Shown here in pieces: positions 7,329 to 13,851 of a stretch of DNA of 21,800 nt. Made by a program: the position numbers and the translations under genes. Position 1 is the stretch's first letter. Each line of letters starts with the position of its first letter. The stretch is from positions 1-21,800 of the forward strand of contig CAYRZL010000044.1 in assembly GCA_964428795.1 (NCBI GenBank). The letters are read 5' to 3'. The stretch is from CAYRZL01 sp964428795 (lineage in GTDB: Bacteria > Bacillota > Clostridia > Lachnospirales > Lachnospiraceae). The notes under the pieces are model-generated. The model was not told where the DNA came from. It did not search any database and saw only the letters and a list, made by a program, of their open reading frames with translations.

Positions 7329-8258
7329 TCACTCTTCAAAAAGTCCTACCGATAAATATCTCTCTCCATTATCAGGAAACAATGCCACTATCATTTTATC
7401 CTGATTCTCTGTTTTTTTTGCCAGCTCCTTCGCCGCATATAATACAGCGCCGGAGGATATTCCGCACAAAAATCCTTCTGTTTTTACCAATTCTCTGCTT
7501 GTCTGAAACGCATCTTCACTGCTTACCTTTACAATAGTATCATAAATATCTGTGTCCAGTGTATCCGGAATAAATCCGGCTCCGATTCCCTGAATCTTAT
7601 GTCTGCCAGGATTTTCATTTGACAATACTGCCGATTCCGCAGGCTCAACAGCGATAACCTGTATATTCGGATTTTTTTCCTTCAGATATTTTCCTGTTCC
7701 GGTAATTGTTCCCCCGGTACCCACTCCGGCTATAAATATATCCACCTTTCCATCCGTATCCTCCCATATTTCCGGGCCTGTCGTTTCATAATGGCACAAT
7801 GGATTTGCCTGATTACTAAACTGGCTCGGCACAAAGCCTCCCGTCTCATCTGCCAATTCATTCGCTTTCATGATCGCTCCCTTCATTCCTTTGGAAGCAG
7901 GAGTCAGAACAAGTTTTGCCCCATAAGCCGCTAAAAGCTTTCTTCTTTCTACGCTCATAGTCTCCGGCATTGTGATGATAAGCCGGTAACCCCGTGCGGC
8001 AGCCATACATGCCAACGCAATTCCCGTATTTCCGGATGTTGGTTCAATGATCACATCTCCACGGTGAAGAGTACCGTTTTTTTCTGCCTCATCGATCATT
8101 TTCAGAGCTATTCTGTCCTTCACAGACCCTGCCGGATTCATATATTCCAGCTTTGCCAGGATCCTGGCCTTACATCCATTTACAGACATATATTCTTTTA
8201 CTTCCAGTAAAGGCGTATGTCCAACCAAATCTGTAATTTTTTCATATACATTTGCCAT
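7329..8258 (-). CDS. cysK: Cysteine synthase (O-acetylserine sulfhydrylase)
   Basis: A 309-residue PLP enzyme that makes cysteine from O-acetylserine and sulfide. The PLP lysine is K47 in GSVKDR, the substrate loop TSGNTG is at 74-79, and the phosphate-binding loop GTGGTITG follows near residue 178. Length and motifs match the CysK family throughout. It is the last gene of the sulfur operon, 36 bp after the regulator, with AAGGAA nine bases from the ATG and a strong terminator behind it. With metY at the head of the operon, both routes from sulfide to amino acids are encoded together. In mycobacteria a related enzyme, CysM, takes sulfur from a carrier-protein thiocarboxylate; whether this one can is unknown, and free sulfide is the safer assumption. 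Confidence 0.93.
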   Translation of the reverse strand: MANVYEKITDLVGHTPLLEVKEYMSVNGCKARILAKLEYMNPAGSVKDRIALKMIDEAEKNGTLHRGDVIIEPTSGNTGIALACMAAARGYRLIITMPETMSVERRKLLAAYGAKLVLTPASKGMKGAIMKANELADETGGFVPSQFSNQANPLCHYETTGPEIWEDTDGKVDIFIAGVGTGGTITGTGKYLKEKNPNIQVIAVEPAESAVLSNENPGRHKIQGIGAGFIPDTLDTDIYDTIVKVSSEDAFQTSRELVKTEGFLCGISSGAVLYAAKELAKKTENQDKMIVALFPDNGERYLSVGLFEE

Positions 8259-8294
8259 GACTTCTGATTCCTTTCTACATCCATAGCCCGAATA

Positions 8295-9332
8295 CTATAT
8301 CTGAAACTCATATGTTTCAGGTATGCGATACTGGGACGGTGTCATCCCATATTTTGTTTTAAATTTTTTCAAAAAATATCCCATATCCTTGTAGTCCAGC
8401 AAACCGGCAATGTCAATGATTTTCATTTTGGTATGTTTGAGCAGATATGCCGCTCTCTTCATTTTCACCGTATTTATATAATCCACAAAATTTATTCCAA
8501 TCTGTGCGGAAAAAACAGTACTCAGATAAGACCGATTCATATACAACTCTTCTGATACTGTTTTTTGCTTTAAATCCCCTTCCGGTCTGTTCAGAATGTA
8601 AAGTAAAATCTTGTCAATTCCATCTCTGTGCGGCGGATAAAGCTCTGAAAATTCACTAAAAAATGAATGAAAATCATCGAGAACCTTTTTGATCTTGTCT
8701 TCATCCTCTAATATATCATAGTTTGCAGATAAAAAATCCTCCTCGACAAAATAATATTTCAGCCATTCGTATCGTTCAAACAGATCTGAAACAACACTCT
8801 CTAAAATTCTTTTCAGATGTATGGCGGCTTCCGAGGGATCCCTGTATTCAGAAAGAGTACGATAAAACAGATCATCCAGCCATTCCTGCATGGAAAAATC
8901 CACATGTTCAAAAAAATTCAATACTTCTTCTTTCCTGCAGATCTCCTCGGCAATTCTTCCATTCTCCTCATGTTCTATTTTACCAAAAAGCGTAATAAAC
9001 TGGCTGATTTCCAGCGGAGTAACAAAAAAATCATCAGCTCCGGAAAGGAATCCCTTTCTCACACTTTTTATATCGGCAGATTCACTTACCACTGCGACTG
9101 CCTGACAGAGATTTTCTTTTTTTATCAGCCTCAAAAGTGAAAATATATGATAATCCGGCAAATCTTCCAGAAGCACCAGATGATATTTTGTCTCTTTTAG
9201 TTTTGCGATCAGATGTTCAAAATCAGATGTAATTTCCCGAACCTGAAAACCAGTGGAATCACCCCATATATGCAGCCGGTCCAGCTCCTGAAGCAGTAAT
9301 CTGCTTTTTACCGCCAGCATCACACCATACAT
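8295..9332 (-). CDS. AraC-family regulator with a degenerate receiver domain
   Basis: A 345-residue DNA-binding protein built like YesN-type response regulators. An N-terminal receiver-like fold (about 1-120) is joined through a helical linker to a C-terminal double HTH of the AraC/XylS family (about 245-340, ending GYFLKKFKTKYGMTPSQYR). The receiver has lost its phosphorylation site. The acidic pair after strand 1 is replaced by AVK, the usual LLD is LLED (E56/D57), and the conserved lysine before proline is T105 in FFVTP. It is therefore probably not phosphorylated and may sense a ligand or act constitutively. It lies inside the sulfur operon between the JAMM protease gene and cysK, with no histidine kinase gene nearby. 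It is a good candidate for controlling this operon and the importer operon. Confidence 0.85.
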   Translation of the reverse strand: MYGVMLAVKSRLLLQELDRLHIWGDSTGFQVREITSDFEHLIAKLKETKYHLVLLEDLPDYHIFSLLRLIKKENLCQAVAVVSESADIKSVRKGFLSGADDFFVTPLEISQFITLFGKIEHEENGRIAEEICRKEEVLNFFEHVDFSMQEWLDDLFYRTLSEYRDPSEAAIHLKRILESVVSDLFERYEWLKYYFVEEDFLSANYDILEDEDKIKKVLDDFHSFFSEFSELYPPHRDGIDKILLYILNRPEGDLKQKTVSEELYMNRSYLSTVFSAQIGINFVDYINTVKMKRAAYLLKHTKMKIIDIAGLLDYKDMGYFLKKFKTKYGMTPSQYRIPETYEFQI

Positions 9333-9391
9333 TTTTTCATACTCCTTTCACTCTTTTAACCGGAACAAAACATATATTCCTGATCCGTTTT

Positions 9392-9811
9392 CTACCCTTC
9401 TTTTATTTCCAGAATCTCTCTGAAAGCTTTTCCGTTTTCTATATGAAAGGAATTTAGCACGGGTTCATCATCCATAAGAGACAAAATGAGGTAACTCGCC
9501 CGGGAATCATAAGCCAGCCTTTTATCCTCCTCCGATGGTCTGGAAGGAGATTCCGGATGTGAATGCCAGTTTCCAAGAGGCTTTAATCCGTCCGCCCTCA
9601 TTTCTTTTACAGCCTGAAGCTGCTCTTTCGGGTCCATCGAAAAATGTTCCCTGGAAGCATCCACATTATTCAGAAAGTAAACTTTCTCAATCCACCGCTC
9701 ATTATCGTTTTCCGTACCTGCGATCAAACCGCATGCCTCATTTGGCAGATTTTCTCTTGTATATGCAATAATTGTATCAATATCTTTTTTCTTAATAATT
9801 ACTTTTTTCAT
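9392..9811 (-). CDS. hcyD: JAMM/M67 metalloprotease, HcyD-like
   Basis: A 139-residue Mec+/Rpn11-type zinc isopeptidase. All catalytic JAMM residues are present: E25 in NEACGL, H83 and H85 in HSHP, then S93 and D96, giving HxHx7SxxD. In the Wolinella pathway HcyD removes the last residue of the carrier to expose Gly-Gly, and later hydrolyses the HcyS-homocysteine adduct. Mycobacterial Mec does the same for CysO-Cys. The upstream gene encodes the E1-like partner and the gene before that a carrier with a capped C-terminus, which supports this role. I place the start at 9811, 16 nt after the upstream stop, not at the ATG at 9850, which lies inside the upstream gene and has no ribosome binding site. 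Confidence 0.87.
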   Translation of the reverse strand: MKKVIIKKKDIDTIIAYTRENLPNEACGLIAGTENDNERWIEKVYFLNNVDASREHFSMDPKEQLQAVKEMRADGLKPLGNWHSHPESPSRPSEEDKRLAYDSRASYLILSLMDDEPVLNSFHIENGKAFREILEIKEG

Positions 9812-9827
9812 ATTTTTCCGGAGAAGA

Positions 9828-10637
9828 TTACTTTTTATCTTCACATACATTTAATTCATAGTCAATAGGTTCCGTAATTGTCGGATGATCTCCGCATACT
9901 GCGCAGTTATGAGTATCTTTCGGAAGTCTGATCTTTCGGAACTCCATCGTCAGGGCATCATAGGTCAGCAAATATCCTGTGAGAAGTTCCCCCTTCCCAA
10001 TAATATACTTAATTGCTTCCATTGCCTGAAGACTTCCGATCACTCCTCCCATAGCGCCAATTACACCGGCCTGCTTACAGGTTGGAACAGCATCCTTTGG
10101 AGGCGGATCCTTAAATACACACCGATAGCATGGTCCTTTTTCCGGTACATATGTCATAAGCTGTCCCTTAAACCGAATGATTCCCGCATGGGAAAAAGGT
10201 TTCTTTTCAAGCACGCAGGCATCATTGATCAGAAATTTTGCCGGAAAATTATCGGTTCCGTCAATAATAAAATCATACTCCCGTATCAGATCACGGATAT
10301 TTGATGCATCCACAAACATATGATAGGTATTTATCTTAACATCCGGGTTCATTCGTTCCATCGTCTCTTTTGCCGATTTAACTTTTGCCTTACCCACATC
10401 TTCCGTTGCATGAATGATCTGTCTTTGCAAATTGGAAAGATCCACATCATCCGCATCAACAATTCCGATCGTTCCAACACCTGCCGCTGCAAGATACATT
10501 GCCGCCGGTGCGCCCAGCCCGCCTGCGCCAATGATCAGCACTTTCCCATTCAACAATTTTTTCTGTCCTTTTACTCCGACCTCCTTTAATATAATATGTC
10601 TGGAGTAGCGTTCAAGCTGTTCATCTGTAAGTGCCAT
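9828..10637 (-). CDS. hcyF: ThiF/MoeB-type adenylyltransferase, HcyF-like
   Basis: A 269-residue E1-like enzyme that would adenylate the C-terminal glycine of the sulfur carrier. The nucleotide motif GAGGLG is at 37-42, the SNLQRQ adenylation motif at 68-73, and D126 and D129 follow in IIDGTDN. A structural zinc site is formed by C170, C173, C245 and C248. C187 in PTCKQAG is at the position of the E1-type cysteine of MoeB and ThiF. Its ATG overlaps the carrier gene's stop region (TGAATG), so the two are translationally coupled. No thiamine or molybdopterin genes are nearby, which favours the methionine-pathway role over ThiF or MoeB. Confidence 0.88.
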   Translation of the reverse strand: MALTDEQLERYSRHIILKEVGVKGQKKLLNGKVLIIGAGGLGAPAAMYLAAAGVGTIGIVDADDVDLSNLQRQIIHATEDVGKAKVKSAKETMERMNPDVKINTYHMFVDASNIRDLIREYDFIIDGTDNFPAKFLINDACVLEKKPFSHAGIIRFKGQLMTYVPEKGPCYRCVFKDPPPKDAVPTCKQAGVIGAMGGVIGSLQAMEAIKYIIGKGELLTGYLLTYDALTMEFRKIRLPKDTHNCAVCGDHPTITEPIDYELNVCEDKK

Positions 10638-10844
10638 TCAACATCCACCTCCCATAAAGTAGAGAAATTCCACATTATCCCCCTCTTTTAAAACCGTTGT
10701 TGCTTTTGCATCGGACTCGACCAATTCATCATTGATGAAAACGGTAACGTATTCAGGCATTTCTACATTTTCCTGCTCTATCAGCTCCTGCAAAGTCAAA
10801 CCGTCCTTTACTTCTTTTTTATCTCCGGCTACTGTAATAAACAT
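10638..10844 (-). CDS. hcyS: ThiS/MoaD-like sulfur carrier protein, HcyS-like, ends GGGC
   Basis: A 68-residue ubiquitin-like protein starting MFITVAGDKKEV. It has the ThiS pattern LTLQELIEQ, a mid-strand VFINDELV and a late LKEGDNVEFLYFMGGGC. ThiS and MoaD normally end in Gly-Gly. Here one cysteine follows three glycines, so a protease must remove it before adenylation, which the JAMM gene two positions downstream can explain. Wolinella HcyS is similarly capped, by alanine. After thiocarboxylation the carrier would donate sulfur to MetY. I chose the ATG at 10844 (AGGAGA, 6-nt spacer) over the in-frame ATG at 10859, which has no ribosome binding site. Codons for the terminal cysteine (TGT) and stop (TGA) are unambiguous. 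Confidence 0.88.
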   Translation of the reverse strand: MFITVAGDKKEVKDGLTLQELIEQENVEMPEYVTVFINDELVESDAKATTVLKEGDNVEFLYFMGGGC

Positions 10845-10868
10845 AAATTCTCTCCTCATAATCTTTCA

Positions 10869-11195
10869 TTATTCTATGTTCAAAAATGATGTCAGCCACT
10901 GAATCAATTCTTCGGGATTCTGTGCGCCCGTCTTTCGTCCTGTTTCACTGCCCTCCTGAAATACCAGCAATGTCGGCAGGGACAGAATTTCATATTCTTC
11001 CACCAGTTGATCTTCATAATGTGCATTCACCTTATAAAAACAATACTGATCGCCCAGTGCATCTTCCGCCTGCCCGAGTGCGGGGAAAAGCTTTTTGCAG
11101 GCGATACAGGAATCCGAATAAAAATCCACCACTACCGCCCGATCACTTTTCTTTACTTTTTCTTCAAATTCATCTTTTCCTATTCTTGCTGCCAT
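10869..11195 (-). CDS. Thioredoxin-like protein with a CIAC active site
   Basis: A 108-residue cytoplasmic thioredoxin-fold protein. The active site is SCIAC (C30, C33) instead of WCGPC, and the cis-proline is P74 in SLPTLLVF. The start overlaps the TusA-like gene's stop (TAAATG). The operon position suggests a dedicated redox partner, perhaps keeping the carrier's terminal cysteine, the TusA-like cysteine or a persulfide reduced. Loss of the Trp and Gly-Pro residues predicts a redox potential and specificity different from housekeeping thioredoxin. The W. succinogenes gene set as I recall it has no named counterpart. Confidence 0.85.
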   Translation of the reverse strand: MAARIGKDEFEEKVKKSDRAVVVDFYSDSCIACKKLFPALGQAEDALGDQYCFYKVNAHYEDQLVEEYEILSLPTLLVFQEGSETGRKTGAQNPEELIQWLTSFLNIE

Positions 11196-11444
11196 TTATA
11201 CTTCCTCTTCTCTCCGGACATAAAGGGTATATGTACCATCCCCATTATCCTGTAATTTCAGGATCCTATGTCCTTCCTCTTTCATACTTCTTGGTACATT
11301 CTGTACCGGCTCTCCATCATTCATACGAATTGCCAATACCTGTCCGTCATCCAGTTCATCCATAGCTGCCTTTGCTTTCACAAAGGTCATTGGGCAAACC
11401 TTATCCGTAATATCTACCTGCTCGTCAAATCGAATTTCATCCAT
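11196..11444 (-). CDS. TusA/SirA-family sulfurtransferase-like protein
   Basis: An 82-residue small protein of the TusA fold. The persulfide-carrying cysteine is C17 in VCPMTFVK, matching the CPxT/CPxP motif, and a second half has ILKLQDNGDGTYTLYV. TusA proteins relay sulfur as a persulfide between enzymes. The gene overlaps the end of the sulfite reductase gene by 8 bp and has GAGGAGG inside it, so expression is coupled. It may carry sulfur from the reductase or from another donor toward the ThiS-like carrier. This is inferred from gene order only. Confidence 0.85.
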   Translation of the reverse strand: MDEIRFDEQVDITDKVCPMTFVKAKAAMDELDDGQVLAIRMNDGEPVQNVPRSMKEEGHRILKLQDNGDGTYTLYVRREEEV

Positions 11445-12306
11445 GATATGCCTCCTCGACCACTCTTTTTAATTCTTTTTCTCCAACCCTTTGCAGCATC
11501 AGTCGGAAGCGCTCGCCCGAATTTGCATTTTTTTCAAAAAATCCAATCGTCGCATCCGTAACTCGTAATAACGTTTCTTTGTCTTTTATGATAGGAAGCA
11601 GAGTTCGTCCCTGATAAATCTTATTTCCGAACAACCCTCCAAAAGAAACAATATATCCGCTTTCCCCTTCCCACGCCTCAGTTGGACATGATTTCACGCA
11701 TCGTCCGCAATAATTACATTTCTCACGATCGATCAAAACCTTTCCATCTTCCATGGTAAGTGCTCTCTCTCTGCAGGCTTTTACACAAACGCCGCACTGA
11801 ATACATGCATCCTCCTTGTAAATAACGGTCATTCCCCCTTTGATTCCCAGATCATTTTCTTCCGCCTTAAGACAGTTATTCTGACATCCGGTCACACCAA
11901 ATTTGAATTTATGGGGAAGATCCTTTCCAAAATAACGTTTATCAAGCTCCTTTGCCAGGGCATATGTATCAATACAGCCGCTTGGACAGATGGCTTCCCC
12001 CTGACAGGCTGTTACCGTACGCACTCTTGGACCGCAGACTCCCGGTTTTACGCCGCCCGCTGCAAGTTTTTCTTTTACTTCCGCAATATCCTCAAAACGG
12101 ATAAATGGGATCTCTATTCCCTGTCTGGAGGTCATATGAACATATCCCTTTCCATATTGATCAGCCACTTCCGAGACCACTCGAATATTTTCCGCAGTCA
12201 GATTACCGCCTACAACCTGCAGACGAAGAGAAAAATATCCTTTCTGCCGCTGTCTCATAAATCCGCCTTTCTTCAATGATGCGTAATCTACTTTTTTATC
12301 TGCCAT
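11437..12306 (-). CDS. sir: Siroheme sulfite reductase with ferredoxin domain
   Basis: A 289-residue cytoplasmic nitrite/sulfite reductase-family protein, far shorter than CysI. An N-terminal ferredoxin-like half (about 20-90) is followed by the siroheme-linked [4Fe-4S] motif Cx5C (C101, C107) and Cx3C (C141, C145). A two-cluster ferredoxin domain is inserted (C168, C171, C174, C178; C197, C200, C203, C207). It thus resembles compact anaerobic reductases such as AsrC. It would reduce sulfite to sulfide with six electrons, probably from ferredoxin. It overlaps the end of metY by 11 bp and has AAAGGAG nine bases before its ATG. A nitrite role is possible in this superfamily, but the sulfur operon argues against it. 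Confidence 0.88.
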   Translation of the reverse strand: MADKKVDYASLKKGGFMRQRQKGYFSLRLQVVGGNLTAENIRVVSEVADQYGKGYVHMTSRQGIEIPFIRFEDIAEVKEKLAAGGVKPGVCGPRVRTVTACQGEAICPSGCIDTYALAKELDKRYFGKDLPHKFKFGVTGCQNNCLKAEENDLGIKGGMTVIYKEDACIQCGVCVKACRERALTMEDGKVLIDREKCNYCGRCVKSCPTEAWEGESGYIVSFGGLFGNKIYQGRTLLPIIKDKETLLRVTDATIGFFEKNANSGERFRLMLQRVGEKELKRVVEEAYHG

Positions 12307-13561
12307 CGTTTATTTCTCCTTTACTATTGTTTTGTGTGATAAAGTTTATCGCCTGCCCGAAGTCCTCCATCAAATCTTCAACATCCTCAATACCGACACT
12401 GATTCGAATCAGATCATCATAAACTCCTGCATCCTCTCTCTGTTTTGGCGTACTGTGCAGACTGATTGTGGAAGCGGGATGTATGACCAGCGTTTTTGTA
12501 TCTCCGATATTTGAAACCTTAAGTACCAGCCTGAGCCGATCGATCAGTGCAAATGCCTTTTCCCTGCTTCCGGTGCGCATGGTAAAAATTGCTCCGAAAC
12601 CATTTTCCAGCTCTTTTTCTGCGATCTCATGCCATGGACTGCTTTTCAGTCCCGGAAAATTCACATTCATCTGCGGATATGCTTCCTGTATCCAGGATGC
12701 CAGCTTCATAGCATTCTCACATTGACGTTCCATACGAAGTCCCAATGTTTCAATTCCAAGCAGATTCAGAAATGCATTTTGAGGAGAAAGGCAGGCTCCC
12801 ACATTCTGAAAGATTTCAGCCCGCATTCTTGCCACATACGCCATTGGACCATATTTTACATATTCAGCAAGAACAGGATATTTTTCCCCGGACCATCTAA
12901 AACGGCCGCCATCCGTCAGTATCCCACTGATCGCACTGCTGTTTCCGTTGATATATTTTGATGATGAATTGATAACGATATCTGCTCCATGCTCCAAAGG
13001 CCTGATCAAATAAGGCGTCGCTGTCGTATTATCTATGATCAGCGGTAAGCCATGGGAATGCGCCAGCTCTGACAACGCTTTGATATCTGTCACATCCAGT
13101 CCTGGATTTCCGATCGTTTCAGCAAAAAACAATCTGGTGCGTTCATTGATTGCCTTCTCAAAGGCTTCCCTGTCGTTTTTCACAAATTCTGTATGGATTC
13201 CAAAGGCTTCAAGATCACGAAACAAATCAATTACTCCACCATAAAGGCTGGCACTTGCGACGATTTCATCTCCTGATTGAAGAATATTTACAAACGCATT
13301 AAAAATTGCTGCCATTCCGGATGCAAAAGCTACCGATGCGATACCTCCCTCCAATTTCGTTATTCTGTTCTCAAAAGCTGTCACCGTAGGATTTGCGACC
13401 CTTGTATAGCAATAACCAGGAGTTTTATTATCAAATATTTTTGCCAGTCCTTCCGCACTCTCCTGCTCAAAGGCACTGCTTTGATAAACCGGTACTAATG
13501 TTGCACCGTATTTCTCTATTTCTCCTTTTCCCGCATGCAACACAGAAGTATTAAAATTCAT
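12296..13561 (-). CDS. metY: O-acetylhomoserine sulfhydrylase
   Basis: A 421-residue PLP enzyme of the Cys/Met metabolism family with full-length MetY features. YTRVANPT is at 52-59, ASGMAA at 80-85, a DNTTATPYL motif at 177-185, and the PLP lysine is K202 in INSSSKYINGNS. It makes homocysteine from O-acetylhomoserine and either sulfide or, in the Wolinella pathway, a carrier-protein thiocarboxylate. It is the first gene of the nine-gene operon, with a promoter about 70 bp upstream and GAGGAG eight bases from the ATG. Its linkage to HcyS/F/D-like genes favours the thiocarboxylate mode. Sequence alone cannot decide between the two sulfur donors. Confidence 0.93.
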   Translation of the reverse strand: MNFNTSVLHAGKGEIEKYGATLVPVYQSSAFEQESAEGLAKIFDNKTPGYCYTRVANPTVTAFENRITKLEGGIASVAFASGMAAIFNAFVNILQSGDEIVASASLYGGVIDLFRDLEAFGIHTEFVKNDREAFEKAINERTRLFFAETIGNPGLDVTDIKALSELAHSHGLPLIIDNTTATPYLIRPLEHGADIVINSSSKYINGNSSAISGILTDGGRFRWSGEKYPVLAEYVKYGPMAYVARMRAEIFQNVGACLSPQNAFLNLLGIETLGLRMERQCENAMKLASWIQEAYPQMNVNFPGLKSSPWHEIAEKELENGFGAIFTMRTGSREKAFALIDRLRLVLKVSNIGDTKTLVIHPASTISLHSTPKQREDAGVYDDLIRISVGIEDVEDLMEDFGQAINFITQNNSKGEINDGR

Positions 13562-13633
13562 ACTCTTTTTCTCCTCGTCCGTCTAAAAAATCTAATAAAT
13601 ATAATAAATATAGAAAAATAATCAATTTTAAAA

Positions 13634-13662
13634 ATTATATCCAGTAATCCTCATTTTGCCCA
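13634..13662 (-). promoter_or_regulatory. Promoter of the metY sulfur operon
   Basis: On the minus strand TGGGCA (13657-13662) is 17 nt from TATAAT (13634-13639), giving a leader of about 65 nt, too short for an S-box or T-box. The weak -35 suggests an activator. Three ATATG pentamers lie over and just upstream of the -35, and ACAAAATTCA (13696-13705) also occurs in the importer promoter. Confidence 0.5.
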
Positions 13663-13729
13663 TATGATTTTTGTTTTACATATTCTAAAACATATTGAAT
13701 TTTGTTAGATTTTTTCAAGTAAAACGAAA

Positions 13730-13812
13730 CCTCCGCCGGAGTTTTCCTTCGCATGTCTGGCAACGAAAAGTAACCTCTGCCGGAGCTTTCCTTCGGATAC
13801 CTGGTAATAAAA
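13730..13812 (+). repeat. Two decayed copies of the 41-bp intergenic repeat
   Basis: Two units begin CCTCCGCCGGAG (13730) and CCTCTGCCGGAG (13774), 44 bp apart. The first continues CTTCGCATGTCTGGCAACGAAA, which matches the tandem repeats at 16219-16390 when those are read on the minus strand. The second unit is more decayed. The two loci are thus in opposite orientation around the MATE and Uma2 genes. Confidence 0.7.
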
Positions 13813-13846
13813 AACAGGAAACATTCTCTTTCAAGAACATTTCCTG
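13808..13846 (-). terminator. Intrinsic terminator after the MATE gene
   Basis: On the minus strand CAGGAAATGTTCTT, a GAAA tetraloop and GAGAATGTTTCCTG form a 14-bp stem with some G-U pairs, followed by six T residues. It begins 5 bp after the MATE stop codon. Confidence 0.85.
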
Positions 13847-13851
13847 CCGCA

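Noticed and set aside
10638..10844. Thiamine (ThiS) or molybdopterin (MoaD) carrier
   Set aside because: The terminal cysteine cap, the JAMM gene and the metY/sir neighbours, with no thi or moa genes, fit the HcyS type better.
13562..13640. S-box or T-box riboswitch upstream of metY
   Set aside because: The predicted leader is about 65 nt, AT-rich and lacks the needed stems and a terminator.
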